From DASSUW01 sp963774155 (lineage in GTDB: Bacteria; Actinomycetota; Thermoleophilia; Solirubrobacterales; Solirubrobacteraceae): a stretch of 64,000 nt of DNA. Positions 25,139-33,965 of this stretch are shown piece after piece. A program made the translations under genes and the position numbers. The stretch covers positions 496,001 through 560,000 of the forward strand of contig CAVZDW010000004.1 of the NCBI GenBank assembly GCA_963774155.1, read 5' to 3'. How positions within the stretch are numbered: the stretch's first letter is position 1; each line of letters starts with the position of its first letter. A model generated the notes under the pieces. The model was given only the letters and a program-made list of their open reading frames with translations, was not told where the DNA came from and searched no databases.

Positions 25139-25852
25139 GTGCAAGAGCTGCCGCCCGGACTCGATCTGCTGTGGGGCGAGCGCGACCGGCCGCGCCGCGA
25201 GCGGCAGGGCGGACTGACCGTCGACCGGATCGTCGAGACCGCCGTCGCGCTGGCCGACGCCGACGGGCTGGACGGCGTCTCGATGGCGCGCGTCGCCAAG
25301 GCGCTCGGCTTCACGCCGATGGCGCTCTACCGCCACGTGAGCGGCAAGGACGAGCTGCTCATCCTCATGCAGGACGCGGCCGTCGGCCCGCCGCCGCTGC
25401 CGGACGACGTGGTCGGCTGGCGGACGGGCCTCGAGCGCTGGGCCACCGACCTGCTGGCCGTCATGAACGCCCACCCCTGGTGGCTGCACATCCCGATCAG
25501 CCCGCCGGCGCCGACGCCGAACCAGATGCTCTGGCTCGAGCGCGGGCTGCAGGCGCTCGCCGAGACCGATCTCTCGGAGGGCGACAAGGCGGCCGTGATC
25601 CTCATGCTCAACGGGGTCGTCAACTGGGAGGCGCGCCTCACCGCCGAGATCAGCCGGGGCACGGCGCCCGACGACGCGCTGACCGTCTACGTCCGCGTCG
25701 CGCGCGGCCTCATGGGCGACGAGCGGTTCCCCGCGCTCGGCCGCGCCGTCGAGGCCGGGATCTTCGAGGACGACAGCCGCGACACCGACTTCTGGTTCTC
25801 GCTCGAGCGGGTCCTCGACGGCGTCGAGCGCCTGATCGAGCGGGCCGGCTAG
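25139..25852 (+). CDS. TetR family regulator of the ABC exporter
   Basis: 237-aa TetR with HTH at residues ~27-72 ('RIVETAVALADADGLDGVSM', 'KALGFTPMALYRHVSGKDEL') and a tetracycline-repressor-like C-terminal domain ('LAVMNAHPWWLHIPISPPAP'). GTG 25139 fits the leaderless promoter. Divergence from the exporter genes plus the shared palindrome imply that it represses them until an efflux substrate binds. Its TAG overlaps the convergent stop of the next gene within CTAG. Confidence 0.86.
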   Translation: MQELPPGLDLLWGERDRPRRERQGGLTVDRIVETAVALADADGLDGVSMARVAKALGFTPMALYRHVSGKDELLILMQDAAVGPPPLPDDVVGWRTGLERWATDLLAVMNAHPWWLHIPISPPAPTPNQMLWLERGLQALAETDLSEGDKAAVILMLNGVVNWEARLTAEISRGTAPDDALTVYVRVARGLMGDERFPALGRAVEAGIFEDDSRDTDFWFSLERVLDGVERLIERAG

Positions 25853-26466
25853 CCGCCGAAGTGGACCTTGCCGTTCGACCGCGCGCGGGCCTGCGCCCGG
25901 CTCACGAAGTCGAGCCGCTTGATCGCGGCGCGGAACAGCCGGGTGACGAGCTTGAGGCGCGCCGTCTCGGAGCGCAGGTCGAGCAGGCCCTGCTTGGCGT
26001 CGAGCCCGAACTCGACCGTGGCGGCCATCTCGTAGGCGCTCATCGCCGAGATCTCGTCGGGATCCGGCGTGCGGTCGGTCGCCTCGCTGACGAGATCGGC
26101 GTAGGCGGCGTGCGCCGCGGCGGCCGCGCCGGCGTCGGGGTCGTCCCCGCGGTCGTTCAGGAACTCGACCGTCCCGGCGGGGTAGGGCAGCTCCTCCTGG
26201 CGCGCCTCGATGCGGAACGGCCGCGTCCCGCGCGCGATCAGGTTGATCCGGCCGTCCTCGAACTGCTCGACGACCTCGGCGATCTCGCACGCGCAGCCGA
26301 TCGGCCGCAGCCCGTCCTCGGCCATCCAGACGATCCCGAACTCGGATCCCTCCTCCAGGCAACGTTCGATCATCGCCTTGTAGCGGTCCTCGAAGATGTG
26401 CAGCGGGACGAGCTCGCTGGGGAGTGCGACGAGGCCGAGCGGGAACAGTGGGAAGTCCCGGACCAC
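25849..26466 (-). CDS. LON peptidase substrate-binding (N-terminal) domain protein
   Basis: 205-aa stand-alone Lon N-domain: 'FPLFPLGLVALPSELVPLHI', 'FEDRYKAMIERCLEEGSEFG', 'GCACEIAEVVEQFEDGRINL', then a helical bundle. It has no AAA or protease domain, as in the widespread single-domain relatives, whose role is unknown (possibly substrate recognition or RNA/protein quality control). Divergent from the FKBP gene with about 30 nt between. Confidence 0.85.
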   Translation of the reverse strand: MVRDFPLFPLGLVALPSELVPLHIFEDRYKAMIERCLEEGSEFGIVWMAEDGLRPIGCACEIAEVVEQFEDGRINLIARGTRPFRIEARQEELPYPAGTVEFLNDRGDDPDAGAAAAAHAAYADLVSEATDRTPDPDEISAMSAYEMAATVEFGLDAKQGLLDLRSETARLKLVTRLFRAAIKRLDFVSRAQARARSNGKVHFGG

Positions 26467-26498
26467 AATCAGAGTCTACGTCTGCGGAGCGGAGGATC

Positions 26499-26910
26499 AT
26501 GGAAGCGACAAGAGCAGTGACGATCGACGGGCACGACGACCTCGGGGCCAAGCCCGCGGTCACCGTCGACACCAGCGCCGATGCGCCCACCAAGCTCGTG
26601 AGCGTCGACCTCGTCTTCGGCGACGGGCAGACGATCGAGGCGGGCGACACGGCGAACGTGCAGTACGTCGGGGTCGTCGTGGTCGACCGGCCGCGAGTTC
26701 GACTCGAGCTGGGATCGCGGCGCGAAGCCGTTCAACTTCCCGGTCGGCGCCGGGCGCGTGATCGCCGGCTGGGACCGCGGCGTGGTCGGCATGCGCGCCG
26801 GCGGCCGGCGCCTGCTCGTCATCCCGCCCGACCTCGGCTACGGGTCGCGCGGCGCCGCCGGGGCGATCGCGCCGAACGAGACGCTGATCTTCGTGGTCGA
26901 CGCGCTCTAG
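26499..26910 (+). pseudogene. FKBP-type peptidyl-prolyl isomerase, frameshifted
   Basis: Two frames together give a ~136-aa FKBP: first 'LVFGDGQTIEAGDTANVQYV', then 'REFDSSWDRGAKPFNFPVG', 'VIAGWDRGVVGMRAGGRRLL' and 'GYGSRGAAGAIAPNETLIFV', ending at TAG 26908-26910. One extra base near 26693 separates the halves. All core active-site aromatic positions are present after repair, which argues for a sequencing indel or very recent mutation. GGAGG lies 3 nt before the ATG. Confidence 0.72.
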
Positions 26911-26921
26911 ATCCCTCGCGG

Positions 26922-27687
26922 ATGACGGACCTCTATGTCCAGCGCGACCAGCCGGCGGGCGTCCCGCCCCTGTCGCTCACCGGCGAGCGCACGCTCCCGG
27001 ACGTGCCGGAGGAGAACTACTGGTTCCGGCGTCACCTCGCGGTCTACGAGTGGATCGCCGCGCGCGCCCACGGGCGCCGGATCGTGGACCTGGCCTGCGG
27101 CGAGGGCTACGGGTCGGCCGTGCTGGGCCGCACGGCGGCGTCGGTCGTCGGCGTCGACGCCAACCCGGAGGCCTTCGAGCACGCCCGCTTGAAGTACACC
27201 GCGCCGAACGTGCGCTTCGAGCGCAACATGATCGAGCTGTGGGACGGCGACGTCGACTGCGTCGTGTTCCTGCAGACCATCGAGCACGTCCAGGATCCCG
27301 ACGCCGTGATGGCCCGGCTGCGTGACCTCGTCGGGCCGGGCGGCGTCGCGTACGTGTCGACGCCGAACGTCCTCACGCTGGCGCCGAAGGGGGCCGCGCG
27401 CTCCGGCAACCCGTGGCACATCCGCGAGTACCGCGCCGGTGAGTACCGCGCGCTGTGCGAGCGCCACTTCGGCTCGGTCGACCTCCTCGGCCTCTTCCAC
27501 GCCCGCAAGCTGCGTGCCCACCAGTGGGCGATCGAGCATGCGGGCTGGGACGCCGTGCACAGCCCGTCTCGGCTTCACGAAGCCGTTCTACGATCGCTTC
27601 ACGCCGGCCATCTCGACACGCGACTTCGCGCTGCGGCGCAGCGACCTCGACCGCGCCCTCGACTTCCTGGCGGTGCTGCGACCGTGA
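26922..27687 (+). pseudogene. SAM-dependent methyltransferase, frameshifted
   Basis: Class I methyltransferase of about 254 aa: 'IVDLACGEGYGSAVLG' (SAM motif I), 'VVGVDANPEA' (motif II), 'DVDCVVFLQTIEHVQDPDAV' and 'YVSTPNVLTLAPKG'. An extra base near 27563 breaks the frame; the other frame continues 'RLGFTKPFYDRFTPAIS' to TGA 27685-27687, which overlaps the GTG of the GH57 gene. The pairing with GH57 resembles the mycobacterial Rv3030-Rv3031 order for methylglucose lipopolysaccharide, so sugar O-methylation is a reasonable guess. Confidence 0.72.
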
Positions 27688-28985
27688 GCCGGCTCTCGAT
27701 CGTCCTCCACACGCACATGCCGTACGTCGAGGGCTTCGGGACGTGGCCGTTCGGCGAGGAGTGGCTGTGGGAGGCGATCGCCACCAGCTACCTGCCGCTG
27801 CTCGACGTGCTCGACGCTCATCCCGGACGCGTCACGCTGTCGCTGACCCCGGTGCTGTGCGACCAGCTCGAGGCGCCGGGCGCGCTGGAGCGCGGCCTGG
27901 CCTTCCTGCGCGACGTCCGGCCGGCGTCGCATGCGCTGGACCTCGAGGAGGCCGATGCGCCGGTGGCCGCCGTGCTCGAGCGCAGCGCCGCCGCCTACGC
28001 GGCAGCCGCGGACGCGCTCGAGCGTCGCGGCGACCTGCTGGCCGCCTTCGCCCCGCACGCGAGCTGGACCTCCGCGGCCACGCACGCCGTGCTGCCGTTG
28101 ATGGTCACCGGCACCGGCGTGCGGCTCCAGCTGCGTACGGGAATCACCTCGCACCGCGCCCGCTTCGGCGAGTGGGAGGGCGGCCTGTGGCTGCCCGAGT
28201 GCGCCCACACGGCGTGGCTCGACGACGTGCTCGAGGAGGCCGGCGTCCGGGTGGCGTGCGTGGACTGGACCGACGTGCTCGGTCCCGGCCCGCAGGCACC
28301 GCGGCGCACGGCGGCGGGCGTCGTGCTCGCCCCGATCGACCGCGAGGCGATCGAGCTGGTGTGGCACGAGGACGGCTACCCGTCGAAGGCGGCGTACCTC
28401 GACACCCACCGCCTGACCGAGCGCGACCACCGCGCCTGGGCGGTCGACGGCTCGGTCTACGACCCCGACCGCGCGGCGGAGCAGACCGTGGCCGACGCGG
28501 AGGACTTCGTGGAGCGCGTGGCGGGGCGCGGCTCGGTCGTGGCCATCGACACCGAGCTGCTCGGGCACTTCTGGCCCGAGGGCGTGAACTGGCTGCGGGC
28601 GGTGATCGAGACCTGCGAGCGGCGCGGGGTCGAGCTGGGGCCGCCCGGGGTGGGCGAAGCCGAGCCTGCGCCCGCGGCCGTGCCGCCGACGAGCTGGGGC
28701 GCCGGCCGCGACCTGCGCACGTGGAGCCACCCGTCGGCGGGCGGCATCGCGTGGACGCAGCGCAACGCCGAGCTGCGGGCCTTCGCGGGCCGCCGGAAGC
28801 CCTCGGAGCGGGCCCGGCGCGAGCTGCTCGCGCTGCAGTCGTCCGACTGGGCGTTCCTGATCAGCGCGGGGACGGCGGGCACGTATCCCGCCGAGCGCGC
28901 CGAAGGGCATCGCGCCGCCTTCGAGGCCGCCTTGGCCGATTCCGGGATGGAGCCGGCGCTGCGCAATCTCGCGCCGTATCTCTGA
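27684..28985 (+). CDS. glycoside hydrolase family 57 protein, branching-enzyme-like
   Basis: 433-aa GH57/DUF1957 protein. 'IVLHTHMPYVEGFGTWPFGE' is motif 1; the nucleophile Glu lies in 'GLWLPECAHTAW' (about E172) and the acid/base Asp in 'AIDTELLGHFWPEG' (about D289). These match 1,4-alpha-glucan branching enzymes of this family. The C-terminal helices contain 'TWSHPSAGGIAW' and 'LLALQSSDWAFLISAGTAG'. It likely introduces branches in an intracellular alpha-glucan. GTG overlaps the methyltransferase stop. Confidence 0.83.
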   Translation: MSRLSIVLHTHMPYVEGFGTWPFGEEWLWEAIATSYLPLLDVLDAHPGRVTLSLTPVLCDQLEAPGALERGLAFLRDVRPASHALDLEEADAPVAAVLERSAAAYAAAADALERRGDLLAAFAPHASWTSAATHAVLPLMVTGTGVRLQLRTGITSHRARFGEWEGGLWLPECAHTAWLDDVLEEAGVRVACVDWTDVLGPGPQAPRRTAAGVVLAPIDREAIELVWHEDGYPSKAAYLDTHRLTERDHRAWAVDGSVYDPDRAAEQTVADAEDFVERVAGRGSVVAIDTELLGHFWPEGVNWLRAVIETCERRGVELGPPGVGEAEPAPAAVPPTSWGAGRDLRTWSHPSAGGIAWTQRNAELRAFAGRRKPSERARRELLALQSSDWAFLISAGTAGTYPAERAEGHRAAFEAALADSGMEPALRNLAPYL

Positions 28986-29069
28986 AGGTTCTCGGCCGGC
29001 CGCCGATCATTCCGGGGGAGGCGGTGCGTATAGTGCCCCGCTTCGTCACAACCGATTGAACCTTGCCGA

Positions 29070-29205
29070 GTCTCCGCCGCCCAGGTGGCGGGGAGCGGGG
29101 GAACCAGAGGGGCCGAGGTGGTCCCAGGGGCGAATCGCCGCACGTGACGCGGCGTAGCGCAGGTCTTCGCGCGAGCCCGACAGCTAACCCCGTAGGCGCA
29201 GAGAC
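29070..29205 (+). ncRNA. ydaO/yuaA-type cyclic di-AMP riboswitch
   Basis: The leader of the next gene carries the conserved ydaO elements in order: GGGGGAACCA, a variable stem, CAGGGGCGAATC, another stem, then CCCGACAGCTAACCCCGTAG. The outer P1 stem pairs GTCTC (29070-29074) with GAGAC (29201-29205). In this class, c-di-AMP binding normally turns expression off. Actinobacterial examples often control Rpf-like and other cell-wall remodelling genes, as here. The aptamer lies 2 nt before AGAGGAG, leaving little room for a separate terminator, so control of translation initiation is possible. Confidence 0.88.
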
Positions 29206-29222
29206 CCAGAGGAGTTCCTGCT

Positions 29223-29834
29223 GTGCCGACAACCGAATTCGCCCCTTGGCTGGAATCGCAGCGCCGTTCGCGCACGCGGCGCTTCGAAGCCGCCCGCAAG
29301 CTGCGGCGGCTGCGCGGACGCCGCAGCCTCGCCGCGATGGCGATCGTCTCGCTGAGCCTCGCCGCCGGCGGCGCCACGGCGGCCGAGCGCAGCTCGTCGC
29401 CGGCCAAGGTCGTGCGCTCGTCCGGCAGCTCGGTGGCCGCGCTCCAGCGCGCGCTGGGCATCACGGCCGACGGCGTCTACGGCCCGCAGACGCGCCGCGC
29501 CGTGCGGCGCTTCCAGCGCAGCCAGGGGCTGACCGTGGACGGCATCGCCGGCCCGCAGACCCTCGCCGCGCTCGGCCTCGCCGGCGGTGCGCGCGAGTCG
29601 TCCGCGGCAGGCGTGCTCGAGCGGATCGCGCAGTGCGAGTCCGGCGGCGACCCGACGGCCGTCTCCGCGAACGGCCGCTACTTCGGCAAGTACCAGTTCT
29701 CCAAGCCCACCTGGCGCGCGGTCGGCGGCACCGGCAACCCGGCGCGGGCCCCCGAAGCCGAGCAGGATGAGCGCGCGCTGATCCTGTACAAGCGCGAGGG
29801 CACCAAGCCCTGGCCGGTCTGCGGTGGCCGCTAG
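29223..29834 (+). CDS. Rpf-like transglycosylase with peptidoglycan-binding domain
   Basis: 203-aa secreted cell-wall protein. After a basic N-terminus and a hydrophobic segment (residues ~36-53), a PG_binding_1 domain ('SVAALQRALGITADGVYGPQ', 'GLTVDGIAGPQTLAALG') is followed by a resuscitation-promoting-factor/transglycosylase domain ('VLERIAQCESGGDPTAVSAN', 'YFGKYQFSKPTWRAVGGTG') with the catalytic Glu in 'CESGG'. GTG 29223 follows AGAGGAG. Controlled by the riboswitch just upstream. Its TAG overlaps the convergent CBS gene stop within CTAG. Confidence 0.87.
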   Translation: MPTTEFAPWLESQRRSRTRRFEAARKLRRLRGRRSLAAMAIVSLSLAAGGATAAERSSSPAKVVRSSGSSVAALQRALGITADGVYGPQTRRAVRRFQRSQGLTVDGIAGPQTLAALGLAGGARESSAAGVLERIAQCESGGDPTAVSANGRYFGKYQFSKPTWRAVGGTGNPARAPEAEQDERALILYKREGTKPWPVCGGR

Positions 29835-30208
29835 CCCTTCGGCCGCCAGACCTCGATGATGTCGCGCATCGAGATGATCCCCGCGACCTGGCCATCCTCG
29901 ACCACGAGGAGATGACGGAAGCCGCCGCGCGCCATGGCGTCGGCGGCCTTCTCCAGGTCCCAGTCGCTGTCGGCGAACGCGGCGTTCGTCGTGAGGTGGT
30001 CGCTCACCAGCTCACCGTCGGGATCCTCGCCGCCACCGAGCGACCGCACGATGTCTCGCTCGGTGACGATGCCGGGCCCCGGCTGCTCGGGATCGAAGAT
30101 CACCGCGGCGCCGACGTTGTGGTCGGTCATGAACCGCGCCGCCTCCCGCAGACTGCGGGCAGGCGTGATCGTGAGCACGTGCTCGGTCATCGCGTCTCGT
30201 ACCCTCAC
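29831..30208 (-). CDS. tandem CBS-domain protein
   Basis: 125-aa protein made of two CBS domains: 'MTEHVLTITPARSLREAARF' with 'GIVTERDIVRSL', then 'TTNAAFADSDWDLEKAADAM' with 'IISMRDIIEVW'. Such pairs bind adenine nucleotides and regulate partners. GTG 30208 is preceded by GAGGGGAG at good spacing, so the longer frame from TTG 30262 is not the natural start. Divergent from the racemase gene. Confidence 0.85.
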   Translation of the reverse strand: MRVRDAMTEHVLTITPARSLREAARFMTDHNVGAAVIFDPEQPGPGIVTERDIVRSLGGGEDPDGELVSDHLTTNAAFADSDWDLEKAADAMARGGFRHLLVVEDGQVAGIISMRDIIEVWRPKG

Positions 30209-30261
30209 ACAGGCTCCCCTCGGCGGAGTTCGGATGTTGCGGCCGCGACGATACTCCCGCA

Positions 30262-31251
30262 ATGGACATGACGGTGGCGACGACCGACTACCACACCGCC
30301 GGCGAGCCGTTCCGGATCGTCACCGGCGGGGCTCCGGAGATCCCCGGCGAGACGGTCGCCGCGCGGCGGGAGCACGCGCTGGGCAGTGAGCCGATCGACG
30401 CGATTCGGCGGCTCCTCTGCCACGAGCCGCGCGGTCACGCCGACATGTACGGCTGCTTCACGGTGCCGCCGGACGACGACGGCGCCGACCTCGGCGTGCT
30501 CTTCTGGCACAAGGACGGCTTCTCGACCGCGTGTGGTCATGGCACGATCGCGCTCGGCGCATGGGCGGTCGAGAGCGGCCTGGTCGACTGCCCGCGCGAC
30601 GGCGAGGCCGACGTGATCATCGACGTGCCGTCGGGTCGCGTCGTGGCGCGCGTCCGGCGGACCGGCGCCGCGATCGACTCCGTCACGTTCCGCAACGTCC
30701 CGGCCTACGTGCTCGCCCGCGGCGTCGAGGCCGCGGGCGCGACGGTCGACGTCTCCTACGGCGGGGCGATCTACGCGAGCGTGGCGGCGCGCGACCTGGG
30801 GCTCGAGGTGGTGCCCGAGCGGCTCGACGACCTGATCGCCGCGGGGCGCGAGATCAAGCGCGCGCTGGAGGGCACCGACGTGGCCCGGCACCCGAGCGAC
30901 GACCGGCTCTCGGGCATCTACGGCACGATCCTCTACGACGCGCTCGGCCCGCTGCACCAGCGCAACGTGACCGTGTTCGCCGACGGCGAGGTGGACCGCT
31001 CGCCGTGCGGGTCCGGCACGTCGGCTCGCGTGGCGCTGCTGGCCGCCGACGGCGAGCTGGAGCCGGGGCAGGCGCTGCGCCACGACTCGATCGTCGGGAC
31101 GACGTTCCGCGCCTGGATCGAGGAGGAGGTCACCGCCGAGGGCCGCGACGCCGTGATCACCGCCGTCGAGGGCAACGCGTACCGGACCGGCGAGCACCGG
31201 TTCGTGCTCGACCCGCGTGACGAGCTCGGCACCGGCTTCGTGCTGCGGTGA
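30262..31251 (+). CDS. proline racemase / hydroxyproline epimerase family protein
   Basis: 329-aa enzyme of the proline racemase superfamily. Both catalytic cysteines are present: 'TACGHGTIALG' (C91) and 'RSPCGSGTSAR' (C249). Two Cys argue for a racemase/epimerase rather than the trans-3-hydroxyproline dehydratase, which has Thr at one site. GATACT (30250-30255) lies 6 nt before ATG 30262, so a leaderless start is likely; ATG 30268 is the alternative. It overlaps the cyclodeaminase-family gene by GTGA, supporting a hydroxyproline or proline catabolic pair. Confidence 0.85.
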   Translation: MDMTVATTDYHTAGEPFRIVTGGAPEIPGETVAARREHALGSEPIDAIRRLLCHEPRGHADMYGCFTVPPDDDGADLGVLFWHKDGFSTACGHGTIALGAWAVESGLVDCPRDGEADVIIDVPSGRVVARVRRTGAAIDSVTFRNVPAYVLARGVEAAGATVDVSYGGAIYASVAARDLGLEVVPERLDDLIAAGREIKRALEGTDVARHPSDDRLSGIYGTILYDALGPLHQRNVTVFADGEVDRSPCGSGTSARVALLAADGELEPGQALRHDSIVGTTFRAWIEEEVTAEGRDAVITAVEGNAYRTGEHRFVLDPRDELGTGFVLR

Positions 31252-32078
31252 GCCTGCCGTTCCTGCCGCTGATCTCCGTGGCCGAGGCCGCGGACGCCCT
31301 GGAGGCGGCGCTGGCGGGCGGGCTGGATCCCGAAGCCGGACCGCCGCGGACGGCGCTGTCGGTGGGGGAGGGGGAGCTGCTGGTGATGCCGGCCGCCGCG
31401 GGCGGCGTGGCGGCGGTCAAGCTGGTCAGCGTCGGGCCCTCCGAGCCACGGGTCCAGGGTGTGTGCGTGCTGTTCGACGCGGCGACGCTCGCGCCGGTCG
31501 CCCTGCTCGACGGCATCGCCCTGACCAACGTGCGCACGCCCGCCGTGTCGGTGGTGGCCGTCCGGCGGCTGGCGATCCCCGACGCCCGCCGGCTCGTGGT
31601 CTTCGGCCGCGGTCCGCAGGCCGTCGCGCACGCGGAGGCGATCCGCGCCGAGCGCCCGATCGAGCGGGTCGACCTGCTCGGGCGCGACGCCGCCGACCGG
31701 GAGGAGCTGGTCGCCGCCGCCGACATCGTCTGCTGCTGCACGACGGCACGCGAGCCGCTGTTCGACGGATCCCGCGTGGCCGAGCACGCGTGCGTGATCG
31801 CCATCGGCTCGCACGAGCCGGACGCGCGCGAGACCGACGACGCGCTGGCGCGACGCGCCACCGTGGTGGTCGAGTCTCGCGGCTCGGCGCTGCGCGAGGC
31901 CGGCGACGTCATCGGCGCGATCGAGGCCGGCGCGCTGTCGGCCGGCGAGCTGCTCACCCTGTCCGACCTCGTGGCCGGAAGCCCCGTGCCCGACGGGCCG
32001 CGGCTCTTCAAGAGCACCGGCATGGCGTGGGAGGACGCGGTCGTCGCCGCGGCGGTCTACGAGCGCTCGGCCTCCTAG
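31248..32078 (+). CDS. ornithine cyclodeaminase / mu-crystallin family protein
   Basis: 276-aa NAD(P)-binding protein of the OCD/mu-crystallin family. 'TALSVGEGELLVMPA', 'AVKLVSVGPSEPRVQGVCVL' and 'DGIALTNVRTPAVSVVAVR' match, with nucleotide-binding 'LVVFGRGPQAVAHAEAI'. Next to a proline racemase homologue, a delta-1-pyrroline-2-carboxylate reductase role is more likely than cyclodeaminase. GTG start overlaps the upstream TGA. Confidence 0.82.
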   Translation: MSLPFLPLISVAEAADALEAALAGGLDPEAGPPRTALSVGEGELLVMPAAAGGVAAVKLVSVGPSEPRVQGVCVLFDAATLAPVALLDGIALTNVRTPAVSVVAVRRLAIPDARRLVVFGRGPQAVAHAEAIRAERPIERVDLLGRDAADREELVAAADIVCCCTTAREPLFDGSRVAEHACVIAIGSHEPDARETDDALARRATVVVESRGSALREAGDVIGAIEAGALSAGELLTLSDLVAGSPVPDGPRLFKSTGMAWEDAVVAAAVYERSAS

Positions 32079-32169
32079 GGTCGAGCCGCGTGGGCCGTCA
32101 GAGCCGGTCCGACGCGTGAGCGTCGGCGCGAGTCGCGATGCGACGATCGCGGGCGAGGCCCGCGGGCGC
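32079..32169. other. short stretch without a recognised gene
   Basis: This stretch between the cyclodeaminase-family gene and the globin contains no coding pattern I can support. Frames on the minus strand that run through it are extensions of the frameshifted globin. No terminator with a T-tract was seen. Confidence 0.4.
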
Positions 32170-32688
32170 TCAGGCGCAAGCTCGCGAGCGCTGCCGCGGG
32201 AGGCGCCAGTGCCGACGGGCCGACCCCAGCAAACGCCGGCACGCTCGAGGCCGTCCCAGCCCAGCGTGGCATCGGGGCGCCTGGGGGGACCACGCGTCGA
32301 GCTCCGAGTAGGCGAGGACGTCGTCGACCGCCCATTCCATGTACGCGCGCAGGCAGGCGCGGAACTCGGGGTCGTCGGGCAGCCCTGCGTCGTCCATCGC
32401 TCCCACGAAGCAGCTGACGAAGCGCTCGCCGAGATCGCCCATGTCGCCGTTGCGGGCATGCATGCGCAGCACGCGCGACTGGTCGCTCAACGACTCCGAG
32501 AACCGGGGCGGGCCGCCGAGGACCTCGGCCCAGTAGGCCGCCAGGCGCTCGACGTGCTGCGGATGCTGGCCCGCGTGCGAGAACGGATGGTTGAGCTCCG
32601 GATCCGCCAGGCAGCGCGCGTGGTGTGCCGTGGCCAGGGCGAGGAATGCGGCCTCGCCTCCGGCGAACTCGAACAGCGTCGGTCGCAC
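32170..32688 (-). pseudogene. group II truncated haemoglobin-like protein, frameshifted C-terminus
   Basis: 'LFEFAGGEAAFLALATAHHA', 'PELNHPFSHAGQHPQHVERL' (proximal His) and 'YWAEVLGGPPRFSE' identify a trHbO-like globin that binds haem and a diatomic gas. It is normal to about residue 130 ('MEWAVDDVLAYSE'). Two missing bases, near 32295 and 32266, would restore 'VVPPGAPMPRW' then 'GWDGLER', a typical ending. As written the C-terminal ~45 residues are out of frame. GTG 32688 is the start. Upstream 3 nt away is the YccF gene on the same strand. Confidence 0.72.
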
Positions 32689-32691
32689 GAG

Positions 32692-33111
32692 CTAGTCCAG
32701 CACCGTGACGGCGTCGTCGTAGCCGTACCGGCGCGCCTGGTCGATGTCGACGATGTCGCGCCCGAACGGCGTGATCGAGACCGGGATGAGCTTGAAGTGC
32801 GCCAGCCCGAGCGGGATGCCGATGATCGTGATGCAGTTCGCGATCCCGGCGATCAGGTGGCCGATGGCCAGCCACCAGCCCGCGAGCACGAACCAGATCA
32901 CGTTCCCGACGGTCGAGGCGGCGCCGGCGTCGGGCCGCCGGATCAGGGTCCGCCCGAACGGCCACAGGCAGAACAGCGCCATCCGCGCGCTCGCGATCCC
33001 GAACGGGATCGTGATGATGAGGATGAACATCACGACGGCCACCACGGCGTAGGCGAAGGCCAGCAGGAGGCCGCCGAAGATCAGCCAGATGAGGTTGAGC
33101 AGGACCCGCAC
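32692..33111 (-). CDS. YccF-family membrane protein
   Basis: 139-aa inner-membrane protein made of two YccF (DUF307) repeats, each with two helices: 'FILIITIPFGIASARMALFC LWPFG' split across the first unit and 'CITIIGIPLGLAHFKLIPVS' in the second. Function unknown. GTG 33111 begins 'RVLLNLIWLIFGG', the normal family N-terminus. Followed directly by the globin gene. Confidence 0.85.
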   Translation of the reverse strand: MRVLLNLIWLIFGGLLLAFAYAVVAVVMFILIITIPFGIASARMALFCLWPFGRTLIRRPDAGAASTVGNVIWFVLAGWWLAIGHLIAGIANCITIIGIPLGLAHFKLIPVSITPFGRDIVDIDQARRYGYDDAVTVLD

Positions 33112-33139
33112 CCAGACGACTCTACTCGCGGGTTCGCGC

Positions 33140-33928
33140 TCATCGAGACGGATCCGTGCCGCTGCTGATCCACGCGCGCGCGGTCAGTGAGAACGGGCGG
33201 TCGTCGACGCCGAGCCGCGCACGGAACTCCTCCTTGAGCGCGGCGCGCTGGTCCGGGCCGAGCGAGACGGCGTACGCGCCCGCGGGCCCGACGCCGACCT
33301 CCAGCGGATACCAGAGGTCCTCGAAGCTCTCGTAGCCGGCGGCGACGACGGCCGATGTGACCCGCACGTCCTCGAGCCCGGCCGCCCGCCAGAGCTCGCC
33401 GAGCTCGCCGGGAGTGGAGTACGCCATCGAGCGTGCCTCGTCGCGGTCGGCAGCCGCCGGGTCGAGCGCCACCGCCGTGTCCCAGAACGTGCGCAGCAGC
33501 ACCATCTCGCCGCCGTAGTCCCACACCGCGGCGGCCACGCTGCCGCCGGGGCGCGTCACGCGCCGCATCTCGCGGACGCCGGCGGGTGCATCGCGCAGGA
33601 AGTTCACGACCAGCTGCGAGAGCACGTGATCGAAGCTCGCGTCCGCGAGCGGCAGCGCCTCGGCGACCCCGACCTGCACCTCCACGCCGGGGTTGCGCAG
33701 CGCGCAGGCCTCGGCGAACGGCGGCGAGGGATCGACGGCCGAGACGTTCGCCGCCCCGAGCACGGTCACGAGCTCTCCCGTCAGCGCACCCGGGCCGCAG
33801 CCGACATCGAGCGCACGGCCGGACTCCACCCCGGCCGCGGCGATCAGGTCCCGTGCGAGCGCGGCGCCGTACCGCCCGACGTGCCGGTCGTACGCCTCAG
33901 CCGGAGTCCGGAACATCGCTTCGCTCAT
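33140..33928 (-). CDS. class I SAM-dependent methyltransferase
   Basis: 262-aa methyltransferase of the UbiE/Methyltransf_11 type: 'ALDVGCGPGALTGELV' (motif I), 'VSAVDPSPPF' (motif II), 'FDHVLSQLVVNFLRDAP' (motif IV) and 'RVTRPGGSVAAAVWDY'. ATG 33928 gives 'SEAMFRTPAEAYDRHVGRYG', the usual opening; the frame extends far upstream only as an artefact. Substrate unknown. Confidence 0.83.
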   Translation of the reverse strand: MSEAMFRTPAEAYDRHVGRYGAALARDLIAAAGVESGRALDVGCGPGALTGELVTVLGAANVSAVDPSPPFAEACALRNPGVEVQVGVAEALPLADASFDHVLSQLVVNFLRDAPAGVREMRRVTRPGGSVAAAVWDYGGEMVLLRTFWDTAVALDPAAADRDEARSMAYSTPGELGELWRAAGLEDVRVTSAVVAAGYESFEDLWYPLEVGVGPAGAYAVSLGPDQRAALKEEFRARLGVDDRPFSLTARAWISSGTDPSR

Positions 33929-33965
33929 GCCACGAGGATGTCGCGCCGCCGCTCCGCGGTCAAAG

